64,000 nt of DNA, taken from NCBI GenBank assembly GCA_018644665.1, contig JABGQA010000073.1, positions 25,205 to 89,204 of the forward strand, given 5' to 3'. Made by a program: the position numbers and the translations under genes. Position 1 is the first letter of the stretch. Each line of letters opens with the position of its first letter. The stretch is from Candidatus Poribacteria bacterium (GTDB taxonomy: Bacteria; Poribacteria; WGA-4E; GCA-2687025). This document shows positions 17,600 to 27,207 of this stretch, piece after piece. Below the pieces are notes generated by a model. The model was given only the letters and a program-made list of their open reading frames with translations, had not been told where the DNA came from and made no database searches.

Positions 17600-18784
17600 A
17601 TGTCGACACTTCTCATACAGCTTGTAGTCGCCCTCGCGAAGGCGCTCTTCATCATCCTGCTGGTGCTGACGGCCGTGCCCTTGCTCGTCTGGGCGGAACG
17701 GCGCGTTAGCGCGTGGATGCAGGACAGGCACGGGCCGAACCGCGTCGGGCCGGCGGGCCTGTTGCAGCCGATCGCGGACGGGATCAAGTTCCTCACGAAA
17801 GAGGTGCTCATCCCGGCGCACGTCGATCGCAAGCTGTACCTGGCGGCTCCGGTGATCCTCCTCGTGCCGTCCCTGATGACGGGCGCGATCATCCCGTGGT
17901 CGAAGCCGATTCCGGCCGATAGCGCCCTGGGCGGGCTCGTGTCCGCGATCGACTGGGCGCCGAACGGCATTCCCTTCCAGGTTGCGCAGATCAACGTCGG
18001 GGTTCTCTACTTCTTCGCGATGGCATCGCTGGCGGTCTACGGAATCATCCTGGCAGGATGGGCCTCCAACAACAAGTACACGCTGCTCGGAGGGTTGCGC
18101 GCTTCCGCGCAGGTCATCAGCTATGAGCTGTCGCTGGGGCTGGCGATCCTGTCGGTGCTGCTTATCGTCGGCACGCTGCAACTGAACACGATCGTCGAGT
18201 GGCAGAGCGGCGGCATGTGGATGGTGTTCGCCCAGCCCGTGACGTGGTTCATCTTCACGATCGCGGCGTTGGCCGAGACGAACCGCGCTCCGTTCGACTT
18301 GGCGGAGTGCGAGCAGGAACTCGTCGGGGGGTACCACACCGAATACAGTGGCATGACCTTCGCGACGTTCTTCCTCGCCGAATACGCCAACATGACCATG
18401 AGCGCCGCACTGAATGTCTGCCTCTTCTGGGGCGGCTACACGTTCTTCGGGCTCGAACAGATTCTGCCGTGGTGGATCACGATGGGGATCTTCATCGGGA
18501 AGGTCGCCGCGTTCCTCTTCCTCTTCCTGCTGATCCGCTGGACGTTCCCCCGGTTCCGATACGACCAACTCATGCGACTTGGGTGGAAGATGCTGCTGCC
18601 GTTGGCGCTGGGTAACGTGGTGCTGACCGCGCTGGGCCTCGCGGCGCACGAGATGTGGGCCGTGCCGTTGTGGCCGGCGCTTATCGTCGGGCAGGTGGCT
18701 CTCATCGGTGGCGTCGCGTTGGTGTCCGTGATCCGTACGAAGGCGGGGTCGGCAAGTAGCGCCCAATCGCACGCGCGGGCATAG
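17600..18784 (+). CDS. nuoH: NADH-quinone oxidoreductase subunit H
   Basis: Membrane subunit at the quinone-binding junction, 394 residues and about nine helices. Seen: WAERRVSAWMQDRHGPNRVGP, GWASNNKYTLLGGLRASAQ, ETNRAPFDLAECEQELVGGYHTEYSGM (split here by convention), and the C-terminal RWTFPRFRYDQLM. It begins 42 bp after nuoG. The usual next gene, nuoI, is missing: nuoJ starts 30 bp after the stop. Confidence 0.97.
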   Translation: MSTLLIQLVVALAKALFIILLVLTAVPLLVWAERRVSAWMQDRHGPNRVGPAGLLQPIADGIKFLTKEVLIPAHVDRKLYLAAPVILLVPSLMTGAIIPWSKPIPADSALGGLVSAIDWAPNGIPFQVAQINVGVLYFFAMASLAVYGIILAGWASNNKYTLLGGLRASAQVISYELSLGLAILSVLLIVGTLQLNTIVEWQSGGMWMVFAQPVTWFIFTIAALAETNRAPFDLAECEQELVGGYHTEYSGMTFATFFLAEYANMTMSAALNVCLFWGGYTFFGLEQILPWWITMGIFIGKVAAFLFLFLLIRWTFPRFRYDQLMRLGWKMLLPLALGNVVLTALGLAAHEMWAVPLWPALIVGQVALIGGVALVSVIRTKAGSASSAQSHARA

Positions 18785-18814
18785 CGCGCGCAGGCCGTAA
18801 GGCGAAGGGATCGC

Positions 18815-19348
18815 ATGGAGACGCTGCTGTATCTGGTGTTCGGACTCGTGGCCCTCGTGGGCGGAGTTCTGGTCATCGTGAATCGGAACCCGGTCTACAG
18901 CGCCCTGTCGCTCGTGCTGACGATGTTCGCGATATCGGCCCTCTACATCCTCCAGCAGGCGTACTTCGTGGCGGCGGTGCAGATCGTGGTCTACGCTGGC
19001 GCGATCGTGGTGCTGTTCCTCTTCGTCATCATGCTGCTGAATCTCGGCGACGAGAGCGATCTCCCCGCATCGTCAGGGACGCGCCGCTTTGTCGGGGCGC
19101 TGCTGGGCGTGACGTTCGCCGGGATCGTCGGCGCGGTGGTGTGGGAGTACGCGTCGACGGCGGGGCCCGCCGTGGCGGCTGGCACCGACATCGACCACAC
19201 GAAGCTGCTCGCGCGCGTCCTGTTCCAGAACTACCTGTTGCCCTTCGAAGTCGTGTCGCTCGTGCTCCTCGCGGCGCTCGTCGGCGTTCTCGCGTTGATC
19301 CGCACACATGGGCGCGACCTGGATTCTTCGGAGGCGGACAATGTCTGA
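18815..19348 (+). CDS. nuoJ: NADH-quinone oxidoreductase subunit J
   Basis: Five-helix membrane subunit of complex I, 177 residues. The conserved third helix is seen as [20 protein letters not shown], with the N-terminal [13 protein letters not shown]. The 3' end overlaps nuoK by 8 bases. Confidence 0.95.
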   Translation: METLLYLVFGLVALVGGVLVIVNRNPVYSALSLVLTMFAISALYILQQAYFVAAVQIVVYAGAIVVLFLFVIMLLNLGDESDLPASSGTRRFVGALLGVTFAGIVGAVVWEYASTAGPAVAAGTDIDHTKLLARVLFQNYLLPFEVVSLVLLAALVGVLALIRTHGRDLDSSEADNV

Positions 19349-19643
19349 CTTCGCGATCTGTCTAGCCGTAAGCGCGGCGCTGTTCACTCTTGGAGTCGTC
19401 GGCGTGCTCGTGAAGCGGAACGCCATCGTGGTGTTCATGTGCATCGAGCTGATGCTGAACGCGGCGAATCTGGCGTTCGTGACGTTCTCGCGCCAGCACG
19501 GCACGGTTGACGGACAGATCTTCGTCTTCTTCGTGATGGCGATCGCCGCGGCTGAGGTAGCGATCGGGCTTTCCATCATCGTCACGGTGTTCAGAAACCG
19601 GGCAAGCATCAACGTCGACGACGTCACGATGCTGCGGCGGTAG
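19341..19643 (+). CDS. nuoK: NADH-quinone oxidoreductase subunit K
   Basis: Three-helix proton-channel subunit, 100 residues. The buried glutamates are present in [13 protein letters not shown] and in [15 protein letters not shown] at 19341 follows GGAGG at 19330-19334, inside the end of nuoJ; the longer frame from 19308 is within nuoJ and is not used. Confidence 0.95.
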   Translation: MSDFAICLAVSAALFTLGVVGVLVKRNAIVVFMCIELMLNAANLAFVTFSRQHGTVDGQIFVFFVMAIAAAEVAIGLSIIVTVFRNRASINVDDVTMLRR

Positions 19644-19653
19644 AGGACTCTTC

Positions 19654-21555
19654 ATGCTTGCTCCGACGGCGCTTCTTTTCCTGCCGCTCCTGGCGGGAGT
19701 GCTCATCAACGGCTTGCTGGGGGCCAAGCTGCCCAAGTGGTTCTCAGCGGCGTTGGGCTGCGCCGCGATGGGGGCCTCGTTCCTCGGTGCGCTGATCGTC
19801 GTGCCGCTCGTCGCGGCTGGCGCCGTGGGCGACCAAGTTCTGTGGACATGGATGGCGGCCGGTTCGTTCACGGTGGATGTCGCGCTCAAGTTCGACGCGC
19901 TCTCGTGCGTCATGGCGCTGATCATCACGGGCGTGAGCTTCCTGATCCACATCTACGCGGCCGGCTACATGAGCCACGAGGACAAGCGCGGTCTGTCGCG
20001 CTTCTACACGTATCTGAACCTGTTCGTCTTCTCCATGCTCGTGCTGGTGCTGGGGAACAACTACGCGCTGATGTTCGTCGGGTGGGAGGGCGTTGGCCTC
20101 TGCTCGTACCTGCTGATCGGCTTCTGGTACGATCGCGAGCGCAAGGAGGGCGACTCGACCTTCCCGTCTCAGGCCGCGAAGAAGGCCTTCATCGTCAACC
20201 GGATCGGTGACTTCGGCTTCCTCATCGCGATCTTCCTGATGTTCACGACCTTCGGCACGCTGCAGTTCGACGCGATCTACGCGAACGCGCAGTCAGTTGT
20301 CGGCGGCCCGGCGCTCATGTGGGGCAAGCCGGTGCTGTGGTGGATCACGGCGCTCCTGTTTGTCGGCGCCATCGGCAAGTCCGCACAGATTCCTCTCTAC
20401 GTCTGGTTGCCCGACGCGATGCAGGGGCCGACGCCGGTCAGCGCGCTAATCCACGCTGCGACCATGGTCACGGCGGGCGTCTACATGGTCGCGCGGTCGA
20501 ACGTGCTCTACACGCTGGCAGGCACCGGGCCCTCGCTCGTCGCGCCGATCGGCATCATCACCGCAGCGTTCGCGGCGACGATGGCGCTCACGTCGTTCGA
20601 TTTCAAGGGTGTCCTCGCGTACTCGACGGTCAGCCAACTCGGCTACATGTTCGTAGGCGTCGGCCTAGGGGCGTACAGCGCGGGCGTGGCGCACCTGATG
20701 ACGCACGCGTTCTTCAAGGGTCTGCTGTTCTTGACCGCCGGCAGCGTGCTGCACGCCATGCGCGACGTTGGTGACATCCGACGCATGGGCGGGCTTTCGC
20801 GCAAGATGCCGATCACGTTCATCACATTTGCCGTTGCCGCGTTGGCGATCGGCGGCTTCCCGTTCCTTAGCGGATTCTTCAGCAAGGACGCCATCCTGCT
20901 GGCGGCGTACCAGCAGAGCCAGTGGATATTCTGGCTCGGCGCGATCACCGCCGGACTCACCGCGCTGTACATGTTCCGGCTCCTTGCGATCGCGTTCCTA
21001 GGCGAGCCGCGTGACCGCGAGTTGCACGACGCGGCGCATGAGTCTCCGGCCGTGATGACGCTGCCGCTCATCATACTGGCGGTGCTGTCCGCGACGGCGG
21101 GCGCCGTGCTTGGGATGCACGAGGACGGACTGCTCTATCGGTTCCTCAGTGGCGTCCTACACGTTGAGCACCACGGCGCCGCGACGATGACTCCCATGTT
21201 CATCTCTGTGGCCCTCGGGCTCGTAGGGATGGTCGTCGGACTGCTCGTCTACCGTGGCAAGTCGGCCGACCAACTGAACCACGGCAGCGCCATTTCAGCG
21301 CTGCCCCGCGCGAAGTGGTATGTCGATGAGGCATACGATGCCGCGATCGTGCGGCCGATCCACGACGTCTCGCGCTCGGTGCTGTGGCGATTCGTAGATA
21401 AGTGGATCATCGACGGCGTCGTGAACGCGTCAGCGGCCGCCGTGTATGCTGCCGGTGGCGTCCTGCGGAACGTGCAGACCGGCGTCGTACAGACGTACGC
21501 CGCGCTGATCCTCGCGGGCACGGTCGCGCTGCTGTTCGTGAAGGCGCTGCTCTGA
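19654..21555 (+). CDS. nuoL: NADH-quinone oxidoreductase subunit L
   Basis: Largest antiporter-like subunit, 633 residues, about sixteen helices including the long lateral helix near the C-terminus. Seen: MFVGWEGVGLCSYLLIGFWY (with the key Glu), AKKAFIVNRIGDFGF, KSAQIPLYVWLPDAMQGPTPVSALIHAATMV broken over residues ~245-275 (with the key Lys), and FFKGLLFLTAGS. Begins 10 bp after nuoK. Confidence 0.96.
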   Translation: MLAPTALLFLPLLAGVLINGLLGAKLPKWFSAALGCAAMGASFLGALIVVPLVAAGAVGDQVLWTWMAAGSFTVDVALKFDALSCVMALIITGVSFLIHIYAAGYMSHEDKRGLSRFYTYLNLFVFSMLVLVLGNNYALMFVGWEGVGLCSYLLIGFWYDRERKEGDSTFPSQAAKKAFIVNRIGDFGFLIAIFLMFTTFGTLQFDAIYANAQSVVGGPALMWGKPVLWWITALLFVGAIGKSAQIPLYVWLPDAMQGPTPVSALIHAATMVTAGVYMVARSNVLYTLAGTGPSLVAPIGIITAAFAATMALTSFDFKGVLAYSTVSQLGYMFVGVGLGAYSAGVAHLMTHAFFKGLLFLTAGSVLHAMRDVGDIRRMGGLSRKMPITFITFAVAALAIGGFPFLSGFFSKDAILLAAYQQSQWIFWLGAITAGLTALYMFRLLAIAFLGEPRDRELHDAAHESPAVMTLPLIILAVLSATAGAVLGMHEDGLLYRFLSGVLHVEHHGAATMTPMFISVALGLVGMVVGLLVYRGKSADQLNHGSAISALPRAKWYVDEAYDAAIVRPIHDVSRSVLWRFVDKWIIDGVVNASAAAVYAAGGVLRNVQTGVVQTYAALILAGTVALLFVKALL

Positions 21556-21616
21556 TGCGTGTGCGTGGCGCCACGTTGCGCCCTGACCGTCACCAACCGG
21601 CGAACGGAGCCAAGGC

Positions 21617-23272
21617 GTGAACCTCACGTTAGTCGTATTCCTGCCAGTGGCCGGGGCGATCGTCCTCGTGCTTGCGGGGCTGTTCAGCCAAGGCGTGTCC
21701 GATCGCGCCATGCGGGACAACGCCCTGAAGGCCGGCGCCCTGATAGTGTCGTTGGTGACATTCGTCCTGTCGCTGGCGTACATCGGCGCGTCGCCCGACC
21801 CGGTATACCGAGCGTGGATTCCGTCCATTGGGTCCGTCTTCCACCTGCGCATGGACGGCATATCCATCTGGCTGTTCGTCCTCACGACGTTCCTGACGCC
21901 CATCTGCGTGCTCGCCTCGTGGCGCAACATCCGGTCTACGCCGTCCGGTTCGTTCTCGGCGTACGCGGACGACCCTGAAGCATCCGGTGAACGCGGCGTG
22001 GCGGGGTTCATGGTCGCGCTGCTAACGCTCGAGACGGCGATGCTCGGGACGTTCGTGGCGTACGACCTCGTCCTGTTCTTCGTCTTCTGGGAGATGATGC
22101 TGATCCCGATGTACCTCCTCATCGGGATATGGGGGAGCCCGGGCACGCGCTCGACGTTCCTGTTCGGCCGCGTGTCGGAGCGCATCTACGCGACGATGAA
22201 GTTCGTCCTGTACACGATGGCAGGCAGCGCACTGATGCTCGTCGGCATCCTCTACCTGCGGGCGGAGACAGGCTCGTTCGACTTGGCCGTCGTCACGGCG
22301 CACGCCGCAGAGGGATTCGACAAGCGCGCGCAGTATTGGCTGTTCTGGGCGTTCTTCGTTGCGTTCGCGATCAAGGTCCCGCTCTTTCCCTTCCACACGT
22401 GGCTACCCGACGCGCACACGCAGGCTCCGACGGCGGGGTCGATCATACTTGCGGGCGTGATGCTGAAGATGGGGACGTACGGGATTATCCGCTTCTGCAT
22501 ACCGCTATTCCCAGACGCGGCACTGTTCTACGCGCCGTTCGTCTCAGTCCTGGCGGTCATTGGCATCATCTACGGCGCACTCGTCGCGATGGTCCAGCCG
22601 GACATGAAACGCCTCGTTGCCTATTCCAGCGTCAGCCACCTTGGGTTCATCGTGTTGGGGCTGTTCTCCGGCACGAACGCGGGCGTGCAAGGCGCGGTCA
22701 TCCAGATGGTCAGCCACGGCATTAGCACGGGCGCGCTGTTCATGCTCGTCGGGATGCTCTATGACCGGCGTCACACACGCCTGATCTCGGAATTCGGCGG
22801 CATCGCCAAGCGCATGCCAGCGTATGCGGCTGTGTTCCTGATCGTGACGTTTTCGTCGATCGGGCTGCCCGGCACGAACGGGTTCGTGGGCGAATTCCTG
22901 ATCCTCCTCGGGACGTTCAGCACGCAGGGCCGCGCGGTCTACGCGGTGTTCGCAGCCCTCGGGGTCATCCTCGCCGCCGTGTACATGCTGTGGATGGTGC
23001 AACGCGTGTTCTTTGGGCCGATCAAGCACCGCGCCAATGAGAATCTCAACGACCTGACGCTCCGAGAGTTGGTCGTTGCCGTCCCGCTCGTAGTGGTTGT
23101 ATTCTTGATAGGGGTTTTCCCGAAGTATTTCCTCGACCGGATGGACGCCGACCACGCCATCTCCGAGCTGCGTAAAGCAGGCAGCGCGAAGGAGATCGTC
23201 CGGGTGTCGCCTCAGGAAGGTGGCTCCGGCCACGGCTCCATTGAGGTACACACTCCGGCCGGAGGTCATTGA
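21617..23272 (+). CDS. nuoM: NADH-quinone oxidoreductase subunit M
   Basis: Second antiporter-like subunit, 551 residues. Conserved segments: LFFVFWEMMLIPMYLLIG (Glu in the fifth helix), FAIKVPLFPFHTWLPDAHT (the channel Lys), and YSSVSHLGFIVLGLF. GTG start at 21617 follows GGAGCCAAGG. The next gene, an ion antiporter, overlaps its stop by four bases (ATGA), which ties that gene to the operon. Confidence 0.95.
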   Translation: MNLTLVVFLPVAGAIVLVLAGLFSQGVSDRAMRDNALKAGALIVSLVTFVLSLAYIGASPDPVYRAWIPSIGSVFHLRMDGISIWLFVLTTFLTPICVLASWRNIRSTPSGSFSAYADDPEASGERGVAGFMVALLTLETAMLGTFVAYDLVLFFVFWEMMLIPMYLLIGIWGSPGTRSTFLFGRVSERIYATMKFVLYTMAGSALMLVGILYLRAETGSFDLAVVTAHAAEGFDKRAQYWLFWAFFVAFAIKVPLFPFHTWLPDAHTQAPTAGSIILAGVMLKMGTYGIIRFCIPLFPDAALFYAPFVSVLAVIGIIYGALVAMVQPDMKRLVAYSSVSHLGFIVLGLFSGTNAGVQGAVIQMVSHGISTGALFMLVGMLYDRRHTRLISEFGGIAKRMPAYAAVFLIVTFSSIGLPGTNGFVGEFLILLGTFSTQGRAVYAVFAALGVILAAVYMLWMVQRVFFGPIKHRANENLNDLTLRELVVAVPLVVVVFLIGVFPKYFLDRMDADHAISELRKAGSAKEIVRVSPQEGGSGHGSIEVHTPAGGH

Positions 23273-24921
23273 TGCCGCTGTCCCGTTCGAGACGGATACG
23301 TCTCGCCGCCATTCTGCTGGCGGCTGTTTCGGTGCTCGCGCTTCCCTTGCTCGCCGACGCCCAGGATGACCACGGGGCCACTGCTGAGGCCGCGCATGGC
23401 GCTGACGCCGGCCACGGCGAGGAGGCCGACGGCGGCCACGGGGGGCCCGGCATCGGCGCGGATCTTTCCCTGCTGTGGGTGATCCCGTTCGTCGGGATTC
23501 TCCTCTCGATCGCGCTCGGGCCCATCATCAACCACCACTGGTGGGAGCATAACTACCCGAAGGCGTCGCTCGTGTGGGCGCTCGCGTTTGCGGTCCCGTT
23601 CTGCGTGATATTCGGGATGAAGGGCTCGCTGAGCGTCGCCACGCACGAGATCCTGCACATCTACCTCGTCGACTACATCCCGTTTATCATCCTGCTGGCC
23701 GGGCTGTTCGTCGCGGCTGGGGGGATCGTACTGCGCGGCACGCTTGTCGGTACGCCTGGGGTGAACGCGGGCTTCATCGCGGTTGGGTCCGTGCTCGCGT
23801 CCATCATCGGCACGACCGGCGCGTCGATGTTGCTGATCCGGCCGCTCCTGAGGGCCAACGCGCATCGGCAGCACCGCGTCCACATCGTGGTGATCTTCAT
23901 CTTCCTCGTCAGCAACATCGGTGGGGCCCTGACGCCTTTGGGTGATCCGCCTCTATTCCTGGGCTTCCTACACGGCGTCCCGTTCCAGTGGACGCTCAGC
24001 CTTGCCCCTCAGATGGCAGTGGTGATCGTACTGGTCCTGCTGGTGTTCGTAGCGCTGGACAAGTGGTACCTAAGCCGCGAGGCGAACCCCGTGCCGGACG
24101 ACACGGGCGACGCGCAGCCGTTGGCCGTGGCGGGGGCACACAACTTCCTCTTCCTGCTGGGCATCATGGGCGCGGTCTTGTTGAGTGGGCTTTGGCGGCC
24201 TGGCGACGTGACGGTCTTGGGCGTGCACGTGAGCGCCTCTAGCCTCGTACGCGACGGGCTGATCATCCTGATCACGATCGGGGCGTTCGCAGCGACGAAG
24301 CAGACCTTGCGAGATGAGAACGAGTTCGAGTGGGAGCCGATAAAGGAAGTGGGGATTCTGTTTGCGGGAATCTTCATGACGATCATCCCGGCGCTCGCGA
24401 TCCTCAAGGCAGGCGAACAGGGCGCCTTGTCCCCGGTGATCCGGGCGGCGAACTCCGAGATCGCGTACATGTGGCTTGCCGGGATACTGTCCAGCTTCCT
24501 CGATAACGCGCCGACGTATCTGACGTTCTTCAACACGGCGCTGGGCAAGCTGCATCTCACTGAGGCGGTCGTCAGTGACTACCTGGCGAGCAGCCCGCTA
24601 CCGTGGTTCAACTCCCCACCGGTGGATGCCGCTGTCGCCGCGGGCATACAGGCGAGGCATCCCGAGGTCGCGTCGATGTCGGTCGAGGCGCTGCAGGCGA
24701 GCCTTCAGCAGTTCGGTGGGTTCCTCAAGGCCATCTCGATGGGCGCCGTGTTCATGGGCGCGAACACGTACATCGGCAACGCTCCGAACTTCATGGTGCG
24801 GTCCATCGCGATACAGGACGGCGTAAAGATGCCGTCGTTCTTTGGCTTCATGGCCTGGTCCTGCGCGATCCTGATCCCGATCTTCGTTGTGGTGACGCTG
24901 TTGTTCTTGGTGCTGATATAG
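23269..24921 (+). CDS. NhaD/CitMHS-type ion (Na+/H+) antiporter
   Basis: 550-residue ion-transporter-superfamily membrane protein set between nuoM and nuoN. The N-terminus has a signal-like hydrophobic stretch followed by a His/Asp/Glu-rich region (about residues 25-60), then about twelve helices. Signature stretches include DYIPFIILLAGLFVAAGGI, GTTGASMLLIRPLLRAN, SNIGGALTPLGDPPLFLG, NAPTYLTFFNTALG and GANTYIGNAPNFMVR, which match the putative sodium:proton antiporter/CitMHS_2 group rather than any complex I subunit. ATG overlaps the nuoM stop. It likely couples Na+ and H+ gradients at the level of complex I; substrate is inferred from family only. Confidence 0.8.
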   Translation: MMPLSRSRRIRLAAILLAAVSVLALPLLADAQDDHGATAEAAHGADAGHGEEADGGHGGPGIGADLSLLWVIPFVGILLSIALGPIINHHWWEHNYPKASLVWALAFAVPFCVIFGMKGSLSVATHEILHIYLVDYIPFIILLAGLFVAAGGIVLRGTLVGTPGVNAGFIAVGSVLASIIGTTGASMLLIRPLLRANAHRQHRVHIVVIFIFLVSNIGGALTPLGDPPLFLGFLHGVPFQWTLSLAPQMAVVIVLVLLVFVALDKWYLSREANPVPDDTGDAQPLAVAGAHNFLFLLGIMGAVLLSGLWRPGDVTVLGVHVSASSLVRDGLIILITIGAFAATKQTLRDENEFEWEPIKEVGILFAGIFMTIIPALAILKAGEQGALSPVIRAANSEIAYMWLAGILSSFLDNAPTYLTFFNTALGKLHLTEAVVSDYLASSPLPWFNSPPVDAAVAAGIQARHPEVASMSVEALQASLQQFGGFLKAISMGAVFMGANTYIGNAPNFMVRSIAIQDGVKMPSFFGFMAWSCAILIPIFVVVTLLFLVLI

Positions 24922-24985
24922 ACGCGTTGAACGAGCCATCGTGGGCGCGCGTCGGCGTGAGACGTAGGCGAAGGGCCGCATACCA

Positions 24986-26482
24986 ATGATCGCCGTCCTC
25001 GACTTCCAGTGGAACGCGCTCGCCGGGGCGATTGTCCTGCTTGCGACGCTCATCCTCTGCCTGTGCCTCGACATGGGCTCGCGGCGGCAGTGGAGCCTCG
25101 CCACAGGATGGGCGGCCCTGATCGGCGTCGTCGTGGCGCTCTTGGCGCTGCTGGGGACTACCGGTACGACGGCGTTGGCGTTCGGCGCGAGGGTGAATGG
25201 CGTCGCGACGAGTATCTTCCTGGTTGACCGGTACACGCGGTCGCTCGGGGCGATCTGCCTGCTCGCCACCGCGCTCTGCATCCTGCTTTCCATCGGCTAC
25301 CTCGACCGGCACCGCGCCCAACGCGGCGAGTATTACATCCTGATGCTGCTCTCCGCGCTCGGGATGCTCCTCATCGCCGGTGGTAACGACCTGATCATCA
25401 TCTTCATCGGGGTGGAGTTGCTCTCTCTCCCGCTGTACATCCTGGCGGGCTTCCGCCGGAACGCCGAGTCGTCGGAGTCTTCACTCAAGTACTTCCTCCT
25501 CGGCGCGTTCTCGTCGGGCTTCTTCCTTTACGGGATCGCGCTGATTTTCGGCGCGACGGGAACGACGAACCTCACAACGATGGCCGACGCGCTGCCGGCG
25601 GGATCCTCGCTGTTCCGCGTGGGTGTTCTGCTCGTGCTCGTTGGCTTCGCGTTCAAGGTCGCGGCCGTGCCGTTCCACCAGTGGGCGCCTGACGTGTATC
25701 AGGGCGCTCCGACTCCAGTGACGGCGTTCTTTGCCTCCGCGCCGAAGGTCGCTGGGTTCGCTGGCATCCTGCGCGTGTTCCTTTTGTCGAGTCACGCGTA
25801 CCAGGCGGAGTGGCAGATCGTGTTCGCTGTCCTCGCCGCGCTGACGATGACGGTCGGCAACCTGATGGCGCTCACGCAGACGAACGTGAAGCGGATGCTC
25901 GCGTATTCCAGTGTCGCGCACGCCGGATACGTCCTCGTCGGGCTGGCGGCCGGGATGGGCGGCGTGTCCTCGGCGATCTTCTACCTCCTGCTCTACTCGC
26001 TCATGAGCGTCGGGGCATTCGGCGCGCTGATCCTGCATGGCGACCGGCGCGACGAGCGGCTGTCTCTCGACGACTTCGCCGGCCTCGGATTCCGCCGTCC
26101 CGTGCTGGGAGCCGGGATCGCGCTGATCTTGTTGTCGTTGGCCGGCTTCCCGCCCACGGCCGGCTTCATGGGCAAGTTCTTCCTCTTCCGGGACGCGTAC
26201 GGCGCCGGCTTCACGTGGCTGGTCGTCATCGGCGTATTGAACAGCGTCGTATCCGCGTTCTACTATCTCGGGGTCGTCGTGCGGATGTACATGACGTCCG
26301 CGCCTCGCGTTGCGACCGTGGCGGAAGCCATGCCGGGCCTGGCGCGTGGCCTCGTCGTGGTGGCGCTGGTCGTGTCGCTCCTCGGCATCTTCGCTGGCGG
26401 GATATCGCCTGCGAAGGTGATGGCTCTGGTAAGCACCGCGCCTCCGACCGTCACGGCGATGAGCGGGACAAGCTCTCTGTAA
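24986..26482 (+). CDS. nuoN: NADH-quinone oxidoreductase subunit N
   Basis: Third antiporter-like subunit, 498 residues, about fourteen helices. Seen: FIGVELLSLPLYILAGFRR with the key Glu, SSLKYFLLGAFSSGFFLYG, FKVAAVPFHQWAPDVYQGAP with the channel Lys, and LAYSSVAHAGYVLVG. It is 64 bp after the antiporter gene and only 10 bp before the first ATP synthase gene. Confidence 0.96.
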   Translation: MIAVLDFQWNALAGAIVLLATLILCLCLDMGSRRQWSLATGWAALIGVVVALLALLGTTGTTALAFGARVNGVATSIFLVDRYTRSLGAICLLATALCILLSIGYLDRHRAQRGEYYILMLLSALGMLLIAGGNDLIIIFIGVELLSLPLYILAGFRRNAESSESSLKYFLLGAFSSGFFLYGIALIFGATGTTNLTTMADALPAGSSLFRVGVLLVLVGFAFKVAAVPFHQWAPDVYQGAPTPVTAFFASAPKVAGFAGILRVFLLSSHAYQAEWQIVFAVLAALTMTVGNLMALTQTNVKRMLAYSSVAHAGYVLVGLAAGMGGVSSAIFYLLLYSLMSVGAFGALILHGDRRDERLSLDDFAGLGFRRPVLGAGIALILLSLAGFPPTAGFMGKFFLFRDAYGAGFTWLVVIGVLNSVVSAFYYLGVVVRMYMTSAPRVATVAEAMPGLARGLVVVALVVSLLGIFAGGISPAKVMALVSTAPPTVTAMSGTSSL

Positions 26483-26492
26483 GGGATCGCCG

Positions 26493-26780
26493 ATGGACCC
26501 AGACGTCCCTCCGGGCGCCCCCAGAGGTGGTTGGGCCGCCGTCGGCGAGTTGACGTCGCTGGCGATGACCCTGGCGATCTGTGTCCTTATCGGCCTCCTA
26601 GGAGGACGATGGATCGGGCGGAAGCTCGGAGCAGAGGACGCCGGGACCCTCGGTGGGGTAGCATTCGGTGTTGTAGCGGCGGGGTACGAGCTTCGGCGCG
26701 TCGCGCTCAGGCTGGAGCGCAAGACGCGGGACGAGACACGACGGCGGGAGCGCGATGGAGCCGACGGGCACGACAGCTAA
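26493..26780 (+). CDS. AtpZ/ATPase gene 1-like small membrane protein
   Basis: 95-residue protein with two helices and a basic, charged C-terminus (RLERKTRDETRRRERDG). GLLGGRWIGRKLG in a short loop is the pattern of the AtpZ/AtpQ-AtpI accessory family that heads many ATP synthase operons and aids assembly or Mg2+ supply. It overlaps the next gene by 26 bases. Assignment rests on context plus the helix-loop-helix pattern. Confidence 0.75.
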   Translation: MDPDVPPGAPRGGWAAVGELTSLAMTLAICVLIGLLGGRWIGRKLGAEDAGTLGGVAFGVVAAGYELRRVALRLERKTRDETRRRERDGADGHDS

Positions 26781-27207
26781 CGCCCTAGCCCCGATACCGG
26801 CCTACACGCGCTCATCGTTCGTGTCGGACGTGTATCGCGCATCGCTGGCTGTCTCCGTAGTTGCCATAGGCGTTGGCGCGGTCGCTGGATTGGCGTCCTC
26901 GCTGTCGTTGGCTCTCGGCGCGGCGCTGGCGATTTCGTCGTTTTGGGCGCTGGAGCGCACGCTCGCCGTGAACTACGGTGGCGACCACGGCAAAGGTCGT
27001 TGGCGGTCGTTCGCCCTAGCAATCGCCAAATACGGGGTCGTTGCTGGGACGCTGCTTCTGGCGACACGGGTGGACGCGCTCAGGATGGGCTACGTCGCTG
27101 CCGGACTCGCTGTTGTCTACGTTGGGGTCGTCGTGTCGGCGACACTGGATATGGTCCGCCGGAGCGCCGCTGCAAAGGCGCCGGTCGGGTCTGGGGATGT
27201 GGTTTAG
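26755..27207 (+). CDS. ATP synthase subunit I-like protein
   Basis: 150-residue protein with four predicted membrane helices, placed directly before the a subunit, where atpI is expected. It is not strongly conserved, which is normal for AtpI, thought to help assemble the c-ring. A basic loop GDHGKGRWRSFALAIAKYG is seen. It overlaps both neighbours. Confidence 0.65.
   Translation: MEPTGTTANALAPIPAYTRSSFVSDVYRASLAVSVVAIGVGAVAGLASSLSLALGAALAISSFWALERTLAVNYGGDHGKGRWRSFALAIAKYGVVAGTLLLATRVDALRMGYVAAGLAVVYVGVVVSATLDMVRRSAAAKAPVGSGDVV

Noticed and set aside
16577..18772. A 731-codon open frame on the minus strand across nuoG and nuoH
   Set aside because: It is the antisense shadow of two unmistakable complex I genes; its translation is low-complexity, rich in Arg, Asp, His and Gln with no domain.
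23269..24921. Extra copy of nuoL, nuoM or nuoN
   Set aside because: Its motifs are of the ion-transporter/CitMHS superfamily, and the lateral-channel Lys/Glu pattern of complex I subunits is missing.
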